Shown here one piece after another: positions 26,646 to 34,342 of a stretch of DNA of 64,000 nt. The stretch covers positions 62,001-126,000 of the forward strand of contig WTGH01000038.1 of NCBI GenBank assembly GCA_011523655.1. Reading direction: 5' to 3'. Source of the stretch: Rhodospirillaceae bacterium (GTDB lineage Bacteria > Pseudomonadota > Alphaproteobacteria > Bin65). Both the position numbers and the translations under genes were made by a program. Position 1 is the stretch's first letter, and each line of letters starts with the position of its first letter. The notes under the pieces are model-generated. The model worked only from the letters and a program-made list of their open reading frames with translations, searched no databases and was not told the origin of the DNA.

Positions 26646-27026
26646 CTAAAGCTCGCCTTTTTCTTCCAGAACCTTCCGGGCGACGCGGAAGCATTCCAGG
26701 GCTTGCGGCACGCCGCAATAGATGCCGACGACGTGGCAGGCGGCGCGGATCTGCTCCTTGGTCACGCCGTTGCCGAGCGCGCCCCGGCAATGGGTTTCCC
26801 ACTCCGTCATCCTGCCGAGCGCGCCAATCATGGCGAGGTTCATCAGCGAGCGGGTCTTGGGGTCGATGGCGTCGTCGCCCCAGCCGAAGCCCCAGCACCA
26901 GGCGGTCATCGCCTCCTGGAACGGCCGGGTGAAATCATCGGCATTGTCCAGCGCCTTCTGCACATAGTCCGCGCCGAGGGTCGCCCGGCGCTGCGCCAGG
27001 CCGGTCTCGAACAGATCCTGATCCAT
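26646..27026 (-). CDS. Carboxymuconolactone decarboxylase family protein
   Basis: This 126-aa, all-helical AhpD/PcaC-type protein starts MDQDLFETGLAQRRATLG behind AGGAG (7-nt spacing). It contains TRSLMNLAMIGALGRMTEWETHCRGALGNGVT, the CMD core with a conserved His, and EQIRAACHVVGIYCGVPQALEC. It is the last gene of the molybdenum hydroxylase operon, 34 bp after the large subunit. Its residues fit the decarboxylase/hydrolase side of the family rather than a CxxC peroxidase. The substrate is unknown; it may act on the hydroxylated product made by its neighbours. Confidence 0.85.
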   Translation of the reverse strand: MDQDLFETGLAQRRATLGADYVQKALDNADDFTRPFQEAMTAWCWGFGWGDDAIDPKTRSLMNLAMIGALGRMTEWETHCRGALGNGVTKEQIRAACHVVGIYCGVPQALECFRVARKVLEEKGEL

Positions 27027-27060
27027 GATGTCTCCTGGGTTGGGTGGAATGGCGGGCCCG

Positions 27061-29376
27061 TTACACGTCCTCTTTCTCCGCCAGAGCCGCCAGAACCCGC
27101 TCGGGCGTGAGCGGCAGTTTGGTGAGGCGGACGCCGACGGCGTCGTAGATCGCATTGGCGACAGCGCTGGCGACCGGCAGCATGCCGCCTTCGCCCATGC
27201 CCTTGGCGCCGAACGGGCCGGGGCCGTGGCCCTGCTCCTGGGTGACGGAGCGGAAATCCTCCGGCAGGTCGTCGGCGAGCGGCACGCGGTAGGTCAGCGC
27301 GTCGCCGTTCACCAGCCGCGCGCCGTCGTAGATCATGCGCTCGAACAGCGCCTGGGACAGGCCCATCAGGGCGGCGCCCTCGTCCTGGCCGCGGCAGGCC
27401 AGCGGATGGATCGCGCGGCCGGCGTCGCCGGTGACGAACAGCTTCTCGACCGTGACCTGGCCGGTCTCGGTATCGACGGCGACTTGGGCGCCGCCCCAGC
27501 CGATCTCCCAGAACACGCAGGGCGCCTCGAGCGGCGCGGCGTGGCTGTTCTCCGCCTTGTGGAAGCCCTCGCCAACGAATTCCCAGCCGGTACCGCCGAA
27601 ATGGCCCATGACCATCGGCGCGAGTGGATGGGCCTCGTTGCCCCGGCGGATCTCCCAGTCCACCAGGTCGAGTTCGTCCGCCGGGCAGTCCAGCATGTCC
27701 GCGGCGAAGTCGAGAATCTGCCGGCGCGCGGCCAATGCCGCCCGGTCGACCGCCTGGCCCATCACCGAGATCGCCGAGCTGGCGTTGGTACCCTGGTCGA
27801 AGGGCGTGTGGTCGGTATCGACCGGCATGTAGCGGACCCGCGAACGGTCGGCGCCGAGCCGTTCGGCGACCACGGCGGAGAGTGCCGTGTGCGCGCCCTG
27901 GCCGATCTCGGCGGTGCCGCATTGCAGGAAGATGTCGCCGCTGGTCGAGACCTTGACCCGGGCGAGCGCCGGCTTGTTGACCCCGCCGCCGTCCTTGAAG
28001 CCAATGGCTAGCCCCATCCCGCGTTTGATAGGGCCGTCGTCCTCCAGTTCGCCCCGGCGGCGGTAGCCGAGTTCGCGCACCACCAGGTCGAGACCCTCGC
28101 GCAGGTCGCTGTCCATGCCGCTCTCGCCGGGCACGAAGGGCTCGCCCAGGTCGATCAGGTTCTTCCGCCGCATCTCGCAGGGATCGATGCCCAGCCGGTG
28201 CGCGATCATGTCGATCTGGGATTCGCAGGCCCAACTGGTCTGAGTGCCGCCGAAGCCGCGGAACGGACCGGCCGGCGCCGTGTTCGTCATCACGCAGTAG
28301 CAGTCGGTCTTGATGTGCCGGTAGCGGTAGGGGCCGGGGATGCGGTAGCCGGCCTTCTCGGCGACCAGCGGGCTGCCGTCGGAATACGCGCCGGAATCGA
28401 GCAGGATCTCGCTTTCCCGGGCGACCAGGGTGCCGTCCGCCATCACGCCGGTCTTCACCTTGAGGATCGCGGCGTGCTGGGTGTTGGTGAGGAAGCCTTC
28501 CTCCAGGGTCAGGCAGAAGCGCACCGGCCGGCCGGCGAGGCGCGACAGGGCGAGCGCGACCGGCTCGGTCTTGCAGCCGTTCTTGCTGCCGAAGCCGCCG
28601 CCGATATAGGGCACGCGTACGGCGATCCGGTTCTCGGCGATGCCGAAGATGCGGGCGATTTCCTTGCGCACCGGGAACGGGTTCTGGCAGCTCGTCCACA
28701 GCTCGATCCGGTCCTCGCGCGACCAGTCGGCAACGCAGACGAAGGGCTCCAGGTGGAAATGGTGCATGCGCGAGAAATGGAACACGTCCTCGAAGACGTG
28801 ATCGCATTCGGCGAAGGCGTCGGCGGGGCCGGTCTCGTAGGAGAAGCGGTAGCAGACGTTCTTGCGCGGCCGCAGTTCGCCCGACGCGCCTTGCCCGTAT
28901 GCCGGCACGATACCGGCCGGCGCGTCCTCGAAAAGCTCCGGGGCGTCCGCGTCCGAAGCCGTTTCCAGATCCGTGACCATCGGAAGGGGCTCGTACTCGA
29001 CCCGGATCGCGGCGAGCGCGCGGTTGGCCGTGCCCTCGTCTTCGGCGGCGACGGCGGCGACGATGTCGCCCTCGTAGCGCACCTTGTCCGTGGCCACGAT
29101 CGGCTGGTCCTTGATGAAATAGCCGTAGACCGGCATCGGGATCGCGGCGGTCTCCTCCCGGGTCAACACGGCATGCACCCCCGGCATGGCGCGCGCCGCC
29201 GAAGCGTCGATGGACCGGATGCGGGCGTGGCCGTGCGGGCTGCGCAACACCTTCGCGTGCAGCATGCCCGGCAGGTCGATATCTGTCGTGTAGGCCGCCC
29301 GGCCCGACACCTTCTCGGCGGCGTCGACGCGCCTGTCCGTCCGGCCGATATTGCGCAGCGGCGGCAGGGCGCTCAT
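27061..29376 (-). CDS. Xanthine dehydrogenase-family molybdopterin-binding subunit
   Basis: This 771-aa large subunit carries the molybdenum cofactor. Landmarks in order: YEGDIVAAVAAEDE, VPYIGGGFGSKNG, APAGPFRGFGGTQTSWACE (molybdopterin contact), LQCGTAEIGQGAHTALS, and GPFGAKGMGEGGMLPVASA with the catalytic glutamate in MGEGG. It lacks the AYxCSFR active-site loop of true CO dehydrogenases, so it is an aldehyde, purine or aromatic hydroxylase. Its ATG overlaps the 2Fe-2S subunit stop (ATGA). Confidence 0.92.
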   Translation of the reverse strand: MSALPPLRNIGRTDRRVDAAEKVSGRAAYTTDIDLPGMLHAKVLRSPHGHARIRSIDASAARAMPGVHAVLTREETAAIPMPVYGYFIKDQPIVATDKVRYEGDIVAAVAAEDEGTANRALAAIRVEYEPLPMVTDLETASDADAPELFEDAPAGIVPAYGQGASGELRPRKNVCYRFSYETGPADAFAECDHVFEDVFHFSRMHHFHLEPFVCVADWSREDRIELWTSCQNPFPVRKEIARIFGIAENRIAVRVPYIGGGFGSKNGCKTEPVALALSRLAGRPVRFCLTLEEGFLTNTQHAAILKVKTGVMADGTLVARESEILLDSGAYSDGSPLVAEKAGYRIPGPYRYRHIKTDCYCVMTNTAPAGPFRGFGGTQTSWACESQIDMIAHRLGIDPCEMRRKNLIDLGEPFVPGESGMDSDLREGLDLVVRELGYRRRGELEDDGPIKRGMGLAIGFKDGGGVNKPALARVKVSTSGDIFLQCGTAEIGQGAHTALSAVVAERLGADRSRVRYMPVDTDHTPFDQGTNASSAISVMGQAVDRAALAARRQILDFAADMLDCPADELDLVDWEIRRGNEAHPLAPMVMGHFGGTGWEFVGEGFHKAENSHAAPLEAPCVFWEIGWGGAQVAVDTETGQVTVEKLFVTGDAGRAIHPLACRGQDEGAALMGLSQALFERMIYDGARLVNGDALTYRVPLADDLPEDFRSVTQEQGHGPGPFGAKGMGEGGMLPVASAVANAIYDAVGVRLTKLPLTPERVLAALAEKEDV

Positions 29377-29870
29377 TCGGCAGCCTCCCGTTTTCGCCGC
29401 GCGGCGTCGCGCACCGCCTCCAGGATCAGGCTGTAGCCGGTGCAGCGGCAAATGTTGGAGCTGATCCAGTCGCGGATCGTCGCGTTGTCCGGGTCCGGGT
29501 CGCGGGCGAGCAGGGCCTCGGTCAGCAGGATCATGCCGGCGGTGCAGAAGCCGCACTGGAAGGCCGAATTATCGGCGAAGGCGGCCTGGACCGGGCTCAG
29601 TTCGCCGCCGTCCGAGAGGCCTTCGACGGTTCGGACGTCGCGGCCTTCGACCTCGAAAGCGAACACCGAACAGCTTGCCCGCGGCACGTCGTCGACCAAT
29701 ACGGTGCAGGCACCGCAGACCGCGCGTTCGCAGGCCAGCCTGGTGCCGCGCCCGTCGCGCCGTTCGCGCAGCAGGTCGGCCAGCGTGGTCGACGTGGTCG
29801 TCGCAGTATCGACCGGCGCTCCGTTCAGGGTGAAGGACAGATCGAAGCGGGGATCGAGGCGCTCAGGCAC
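29373..29870 (-). CDS. 2Fe-2S subunit of the molybdenum hydroxylase
   Basis: This 165-aa iron-sulfur subunit has the plant-ferredoxin-type cluster ligands Cys47, Cys52, Cys55 and Cys67 (LACERAVCGACTVLVDD) and the second, helical cluster ligands Cys106, Cys109, Cys141 and Cys143 (QCGFCTAGMI, NICRCTGYS). It passes electrons from the molybdenum subunit to the FAD subunit. It overlaps its neighbours by 4 and 8 bp. Confidence 0.94.
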   Translation of the reverse strand: MPERLDPRFDLSFTLNGAPVDTATTTSTTLADLLRERRDGRGTRLACERAVCGACTVLVDDVPRASCSVFAFEVEGRDVRTVEGLSDGGELSPVQAAFADNSAFQCGFCTAGMILLTEALLARDPDPDNATIRDWISSNICRCTGYSLILEAVRDAARRKREAAE

Positions 29871-30708
29871 GGGCCGCCTCCTGCCGCGCTAACTGCCGGG
29901 CCAGCACCGCCGCACCGGCCCGGCACAGCCAGCCGTTGCCGCTCGCCGGATCGGCGAAATCGGCCGGCAACGCCTCGAACGCCGCCGCAGCGATGCCTTT
30001 GGCCTCGCTGCCCGACAGGTCGAGATCGAGTGCAACCGGCGGCAGATATTCCGTGGCGATGACGGTCCGGCCGCGCGCTTTGCCGCCGCCGTCGCGCCAC
30101 AGGGCGAGCGCCTGGGTCATCAGCGGGCGCAGGGAGCGGTCGTAGTCGAGGCGCAGGCCGGTGGCGAGCGGGATCGACAGGCGGGTCAGCAGCGACCGCG
30201 GCGGCTCGGCCCGGTCCCATATTTCCGCGGGCGTCAGCGCGGCCACGCCGTCGGCCGAGGCGAAATGGGCCGTGCCGCCGAGTACGGTCAGCAGGATCGA
30301 CATTTCATAGCGGGTGTGGCGCGCCATCAGGTTGCCGCCGGCGGTGCCGCTCAGCCGGATGCGCATCTTGCCGAGCTTCGACCAGGCCTCGGCCAGGCCG
30401 GGTATCGCCGTTGTCGCCCCTGCCACCGCGCCCTCCGCATGGGTGGTCAGCGCGCCGATGGAGAGCGCGCCGCCGTCGACGTATACGCCGCGCAGTTCGC
30501 CGAGCCGCTTCAGCCAAACCAGCGTGCCGATCGGCTTGCCCTCGCGCACCGCGCCGCAAAGGTCCGTGCCGCCGGCATAGGGCACCGGCCCCTCTGCGTC
30601 GGCCATCGCCGCGACCGCGTCGTCCACGCTTTCCGGGGCGATCACCGGAAAGGGGGGGATGTCCCGGTAGGAGGCGGCGATCAGCCCGGCCTGGGCGACT
30701 TCATACAT
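29863..30708 (-). CDS. FAD-binding subunit of the molybdenum hydroxylase (CoxM-like)
   Basis: This 281-aa flavin subunit is the first gene of the operon FAD - 2Fe-2S - molybdopterin - CMD. VPYAGGTDLCGAVREGK is the FAD pyrophosphate loop, IGALTTHAEGA and SGTAGGNLMARHTRYEMS are the other flavin contacts. Electrons probably leave here to NAD or a quinone. The start MYEVAQAG (ATG 30708) is the only reasonable one. The operon diverges from the UGSC selenoprotein operon across 208 bp. Confidence 0.9.
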   Translation of the reverse strand: MYEVAQAGLIAASYRDIPPFPVIAPESVDDAVAAMADAEGPVPYAGGTDLCGAVREGKPIGTLVWLKRLGELRGVYVDGGALSIGALTTHAEGAVAGATTAIPGLAEAWSKLGKMRIRLSGTAGGNLMARHTRYEMSILLTVLGGTAHFASADGVAALTPAEIWDRAEPPRSLLTRLSIPLATGLRLDYDRSLRPLMTQALALWRDGGGKARGRTVIATEYLPPVALDLDLSGSEAKGIAAAAFEALPADFADPASGNGWLCRAGAAVLARQLARQEAARA

Positions 30709-30777
30709 GCGCGCGGCGATCCTTCCGAATTCGGGGTCCGAAGTGCGCCGGCAACGCTATCCGCTCGTCCTCGGCCT

Positions 30778-30801
30778 GTCACCCTGAACCTGTTTCCGGG
30801 C
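30778..30801. repeat. Degenerate REP-like palindrome
   Basis: GTCACCCTGAACCTGTTTCC followed by GGGCC resembles the CACCCTGAACTTGTTTCAGGG dispersed palindrome common in alphaproteobacteria, with mismatches in the right arm. It lies in the divergent intergenic region 30709-30916. Only one copy is clear in this window. Confidence 0.3.
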
Positions 30802-30916
30802 CGGTTACTCGCCCTGCAGACGCGGCGCTAGGGTTCCGCGCTTGCGCCTGTAGTCGTGCCGCGCCACGATGCGCGCGACTTTTCGGTTGACCGCCTTGTC
30901 CGCCCTTGGAGGAACG

Positions 30917-31966
30917 ATGGAGCTCGCATCCCGGCGCTACGATGTCGCCGACGTCATGGCGGCGCAGGAATTCTACCACAGCCGGGGCTGGACCGACGGC
31001 CTGCCGGTCGTGCCGCCGACGGCGGAGGCCGTCGGGGCGTGCCTGGAATGGGCGCTGCTTCCGCCGGACCATCTGGTCGGCATCGAGCCGGTGCGCGCCC
31101 GCGCGCTGACCGCCGAGAAGCTGGCGGTCAACGCCGTCATGGCCGGCTGTCTGCCGATGCATTTCCCGGTCGTTGTGGCGGCCTTCACGGCAATGCTCCA
31201 GGAGCCGTTCCTCCTGCACGGCGCGACCGCCAGCACGGGCGGCTGCGCCGTGCTTATTGTCGTCAACGGCCCGATCGCCGCCGAGATTGGCATGGACCCG
31301 ACCTTCAATGCGCTGGCATCGAGCGACCGCGCCTCGACCGTTATCGGCCGGGCGGTCCGCCTGTGCCTGATCAACCTGCTCGATGTCCGGCCCGGCGCCA
31401 TCGACCGCTCGTCGCTCGGCCATCCGGGCAAGTTCAGCTATTGCCTGGCCGAGGACGAGGCCGGTTCGGACTGGCTGCCGCTTGCCGACGAGCGCGGCGT
31501 GCCGCCCGGCGCGTCCAGCGTCACGGTCATGGCGGCCGGCGCGCCGCGTCAGCTGATGAACGAATGGACCACGGTTCCGGAAGAAATTCTTGATACCTAC
31601 GCAGCCGAAATGCGTGCCAACATGCGCCATTACTCAATCTGGCCGGGCAACTACGCGATCGTCGTCCCGCCGCAGCTGCGCGCCCATTTCAACGCCGCCG
31701 GCTGGTCCAAGGCCGATATCCGCGCCTGCATTTTCGAGAAGGCGCGCATCCGGCGGGCCGAGTGGGCCGAGTGCGGCAAGGCGGCGGTGGTGCGCGACCG
31801 GGGCGATCGGGAATATGCCGCCCTGACCGCGCCGGAGGACCTGCTGGTGGTCGCAGCCGGCGGCCCGGCGGGCGGATTCGGCGCCGTCATCCCGCCCTGG
31901 CTGGGCGACAAAAGCCGGGCGGTGACCGTCGCCATCGGCGCCTGCGTCGATTGCGAAATACCCTGA
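30917..31966 (+). CDS. Conserved protein of unknown function, partner gene of the UGSC selenoprotein
   Basis: This 349-aa cytoplasmic protein has no signal peptide. GGAGG 4 nt before ATG 30917 supports the start. The pattern FYHSRGWTDGLPVVPPTAEAV, TAEKLAVNAVMAGCLPMHFP, VNGPIAAEIGM and HPGKFSYCLAEDE recurs in a widespread uncharacterised family that I remember as commonly annotated hypothetical. It is Cys-rich for its size and ends in CVDCEIP, a CxxC placed near the C-terminus, so a redox link with the selenoprotein 26 bp downstream is plausible. No catalytic function can be assigned. The pair forms its own operon, divergent from the molybdenum hydroxylase. Confidence 0.8.
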   Translation: MELASRRYDVADVMAAQEFYHSRGWTDGLPVVPPTAEAVGACLEWALLPPDHLVGIEPVRARALTAEKLAVNAVMAGCLPMHFPVVVAAFTAMLQEPFLLHGATASTGGCAVLIVVNGPIAAEIGMDPTFNALASSDRASTVIGRAVRLCLINLLDVRPGAIDRSSLGHPGKFSYCLAEDEAGSDWLPLADERGVPPGASSVTVMAAGAPRQLMNEWTTVPEEILDTYAAEMRANMRHYSIWPGNYAIVVPPQLRAHFNAAGWSKADIRACIFEKARIRRAEWAECGKAAVVRDRGDREYAALTAPEDLLVVAAGGPAGGFGAVIPPWLGDKSRAVTVAIGACVDCEIP

Positions 31967-31992
31967 TCGGCCGGCCCTGAGGCGAAGAGAAG

Positions 31993-32532
31993 ATGCAGAT
32001 ACTTGACCCGTCGCACGAGGAAGGCGCAACGGCGTTCGCGCCGGCGGCCCGGCTTGCCGCGCTCGAGGGCGCGATCGTCGGAGTGATCTCCAACGGCAAG
32101 GAAGGCACAAAAGGCTTCTTCTCGGCCTTCGAGACGGAGCTCCGGCGGCGCTACGGCGTCGCGCAGGTCGTTCTGCGCACCAAGTCCAACTTCAGCGCGC
32201 CGGCGGACGCGGCGCTGATGGACGAGGCGAAGCGCTGGCACGCGCTGGTCGCCGGGGTCGGCGACTGAGGCAGTTGTTCGTCGTGCAGTTTGCACGATGC
32301 GGTTGCCGGAGAACGCCTCGGGATTCCCTCCGCCGGCATCATGACGGAAACCTTCGTCAGCGCGGCCGAGCTGATGGCGCGGGTGCTGGGCGCCGACGGC
32401 TATCCCTTCGCCGTGATCGAACACCCGATCAGCAGCGCGGACGGGCCGGCGCTCGCCGACCGGGCCAAGCGCGCCGCTGCCGATTGCGCGCGGCTGCTCA
32501 CCATACCGGAAATTCCGGTCGCTAAAACGTAA
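31993..32532 (+). CDS. UGSC family selenoprotein (TGA at 32266-32268 read as selenocysteine)
   Basis: The full product is 179 aa with selenocysteine as residue 92. Before the TGA the frame gives MQILDPSHEEG, then GAIVGVISNGKEGTKGFFSA, ending WHALVAGVGD. After the TGA the same frame continues GSCSSCSLHDAVAGERLGIP, then IMTETFVSAAELMARVLG and AVIEHPISS, with no break in family character. This is the UGSC-family pattern VGD(U/C)GSCxSCSxHD, in which Sec can be replaced by Cys. A SECIS-like hairpin follows the TGA directly. The U-G-S-C-S-S-C cluster suggests a thiol/selenol redox site; the reaction is not known. Standard translation would call a 91-aa protein ending at 32268 and perhaps a second piece ending at 32532. 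The selABCD genes must be elsewhere. Confidence 0.88.
32266..32307 (+). promoter_or_regulatory. Bacterial SECIS element following the selenocysteine TGA
   Basis: Directly after TGA 32266-32268, GGCA (32269-32272) pairs with TGCC (32304-32307), and CGTCGTGC (32279-32286) pairs with GCACGATG (32292-32299; one G-U pair) around the 5-nt loop AGTTT. An internal loop separates the two helices. The apical loop starts 18 nt after the TGA and has G at its second position, which meets the known requirements of bacterial SECIS elements bound by SelB. Confidence 0.8.
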
Positions 32533-32626
32533 GAACCCCGCCGCTTGCGACGCCGGCTTCGGATTGAGGCGGGCGTGAAGTCAGACGGGGTTCAGCGCCT
32601 TTGCGCGTAACGGTCTCTCGGACCGA
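32533..32626. terminator. Structured region between the selenoprotein and the convergent small gene
   Basis: GAACCCCG (32533-32540) pairs with CGGGGTTC (32586-32593), enclosing a GC-rich 45-nt interior, and a second small hairpin CGGTC-TCTCG-GACCG follows near 32611-32625. A bidirectional termination region for the converging transcripts is the likely role. There is no clear U tract. Confidence 0.4.
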
Positions 32627-32761
32627 TCACAGCGACTCGGTTTGAAAGTCGCACATATGTTCGTGGAATTCTTTGGGGAGCGGGCCGTATCGTTCGTCGA
32701 CCGGTTCGGGGCGTCGACGGAGCCGACGGCCCGGAAGTTCGTCCGGTGGATCGTTCGTCAT
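32627..32761 (-). CDS. 44-aa small protein of unknown function
   Basis: This small gene starts MTNDPPDELPGRRLRRRPEP and ends YGPLPKEFHEHMCDFQTESL. A very strong ribosome-binding site, GAGGAGGCGCCGT before ATG 32761, and the charged, non-random composition make it credible. It lies 84 bp downstream of the hpaR-like gene on the same strand and is probably cotranscribed. It has one Cys and an Arg-rich middle. I do not recognise it. Confidence 0.55.
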   Translation of the reverse strand: MTNDPPDELPGRRLRRRPEPVDERYGPLPKEFHEHMCDFQTESL

Positions 32762-32845
32762 ACGGCGCCTCCTCGACAGGGTGTCACCGTGCTGCCTCAT
32801 CGACAGCAGGCGAACAGTGTCAACCCGCGCCGGTTAGCAGTCAAA

Positions 32846-33310
32846 TCACGATTTTTCCTTTTCCAGCGCGTCGTGCAGGTTTTCGAGCGTTTCGTAAAGC
32901 GCGTCGACCCGCTCCTTGCCGAACGCGTCCTCGATGGCGCGGTACTGGGCTTCCGAATACGGCGCCCGGCGTTCGAGCAGCGCGCGGCCTTTCGGCGAAA
33001 TGGCGACAAGGGTCCTGCGCTGGTCGGACGGCGCGGGGCGGCGCGAGACCAGACCGGTCGCTTCGAGATGCTTCAGGATGCGGCTGAGGCTGGGGGTCAG
33101 CAGGCAGCACAGGTGGGCCAGCGCGCCGGTCTCGACCTCGCCGCGGTCATGGAGGGCGCGCAGCACCCGCCATTGCTGCTCCGTAATGCCGAAATCGCGC
33201 AGCGACGGCCGGAACCGGTCCATCACCGCTTCGCGCGCCCTGAGCAGCGCCATCGGCAGCGAGCGGGAAAAATCCCGCATCGGCGGATCGGGAAGACCGT
33301 CGCCGTTCAT
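32846..33310 (-). CDS. hpaR: HpaR-type MarR family transcriptional regulator
   Basis: This 154-aa winged-helix regulator matches HpaR, the repressor of homoprotocatechuate degradation: MRDFSRSLPMALLRAREAVM, FGITEQQWRVLRALHDRGEV, then CCLLTPSLSRILKHLEATGLV (recognition helix) and RRPAPSDQRRTLVAISPKG (wing). The ATG at 33310 overlaps the stop of the FAH gene (ATGA), so the two are cotranslated. The probable operator is the palindrome at 34276-34287 in the divergent promoter. Confidence 0.87.
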   Translation of the reverse strand: MNGDGLPDPPMRDFSRSLPMALLRAREAVMDRFRPSLRDFGITEQQWRVLRALHDRGEVETGALAHLCCLLTPSLSRILKHLEATGLVSRRPAPSDQRRTLVAISPKGRALLERRAPYSEAQYRAIEDAFGKERVDALYETLENLHDALEKEKS

Positions 33311-34188
33311 CCGCCGAACCGGGCGGGCGGACTCTCGTCGTCCGCGACCCTGTTGGCAAGGGTACCGATGCCCGCCGCCTCGACCTCCACTATGTCTCCG
33401 GGCACCAGCCATTTCGGCGGATCGAAGAAGGCCCCGGCCCCGGTCGGCGTGCCGGTGGAAATCACGTCGCCCGGTTTCAGCGCCGTGAAGGCCGAGACGT
33501 AGGCGATCAGATAGCGGAAACCGAAGATCATGTTGGCGGTAGTATCGTCCTGCCGGACCTCGCCGTTCACCCGCGTCGTGACGCGCAGATCGTCATAACC
33601 GTCGAATTGGTCGGCCGTCACCATCCATGGGCCGGCGGCGCCGGACTGCTCGAAATTCTTGCCCTGGGTGATGTTGAACTTGCCGTGGCGCATCCAGTCG
33701 CGGACCGAGCCCTCGTTGAGGCAGGTCAGGCCGGCGATATGGTCTTCGGCCCGGTCCTGCGGAATGCGCCGACCCGGCTTGCCGATGACGATGGCGATCT
33801 CGCCCTCATAGTCGAACTGTTCGGATTCCGGCGGCCGCAGGACCGGCTGGCCGTGACCTGTCAGCGACCCCTGCGTGCGCATGAAGACGTTGGGATATTT
33901 CGCCTGCGCCGACCTGTCGACATATTCGTCGTCCCGGTTTGCGTAGTTCACGCCGATGCACACCGTCTTGTCGGGGTCGGGAATTGGCGGCAGGAAGGCG
34001 ATATCGTCCAGCGCATAGTCCACTGGCGCGCCGCGGGCGGCCTTTTCGGCCTCGGCCAGCGCTTCGGCGCGCAACAGGGACAATAGATCGGGATATCGGC
34101 CCAGACGCGCGCCGAGATCGATTGCGCCGGCGCCGTCAGCCGCGCCCCATCGGTCCCGCCCGTCGGCACGGAAGCTCAAAAGTTTCAA
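33307..34188 (-). CDS. Fumarylacetoacetate hydrolase (FAH) family protein
   Basis: This 293-aa protein has the FAH catalytic fold. Metal ligands are seen in EQFDYEGEIAIVIGKPGRRI (E-x-E) with an Asp later in the domain, and the core text VCIGVNYANRDDEY and VISTGTPTGAGAFFDPPKWL is standard. TTG 34188 is preferred as the start because LKLLSFRADGRDRWG is the normal family N-terminus and GGAGA lies upstream; the alternative ATG at 34242 adds 18 atypical residues. In Hpa clusters such a protein (HpaG) decarboxylates or isomerises the ring-cleavage product. It forms a unit with hpaR and diverges from the isomerase gene. Confidence 0.87.
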   Translation of the reverse strand: MKLLSFRADGRDRWGAADGAGAIDLGARLGRYPDLLSLLRAEALAEAEKAARGAPVDYALDDIAFLPPIPDPDKTVCIGVNYANRDDEYVDRSAQAKYPNVFMRTQGSLTGHGQPVLRPPESEQFDYEGEIAIVIGKPGRRIPQDRAEDHIAGLTCLNEGSVRDWMRHGKFNITQGKNFEQSGAAGPWMVTADQFDGYDDLRVTTRVNGEVRQDDTTANMIFGFRYLIAYVSAFTALKPGDVISTGTPTGAGAFFDPPKWLVPGDIVEVEAAGIGTLANRVADDESPPARFGG

Positions 34189-34275
34189 AGGGAAATTTCT
34201 CCGGTTACGGGTCTGTTTTTGTGGCCTGTGCACGCCGGCCATCCGATTGACAGCGGAACCGGCCGGTCATATTAC

Positions 34276-34287
34276 TTAACATGTTAA
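34276..34287. promoter_or_regulatory. Palindromic candidate HpaR operator
   Basis: TTAACATGTTAA is a perfect 12-bp palindrome at the centre of an AT-rich patch (34269-34295) in otherwise GC-rich DNA, midway between the divergent FAH-hpaR and isomerase-dehydrogenase-dioxygenase units. MarR-family repressors typically bind such dyads over divergent promoters. Confidence 0.55.
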
Positions 34288-34342
34288 TAGTTTGATGGCG
34301 GCAGGTCAATCGGTGCTGCCGCGAGGGGCGGGGACTCCCGAC

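Noticed and set aside
27061-29376. Carbon monoxide dehydrogenase large subunit (CoxL)
   Set aside because: The AYxCSFR loop of CoxL is absent; the corresponding segment APAGPFRGFGG is of the xanthine dehydrogenase type.
32269-32532. Separate small gene starting at TTG 32290 after the TGA
   Set aside because: It has no ribosome-binding site, would lack the GSCSSC segment conserved in the family, and is better explained as the C-terminal half of the selenoprotein.
32533-32626. tRNA-like fold, considered as selC next to the selenoprotein gene
   Set aside because: The long stem does not form an acceptor/T-arm arrangement, and no UCA anticodon arm or TTCGA-type loop is present.
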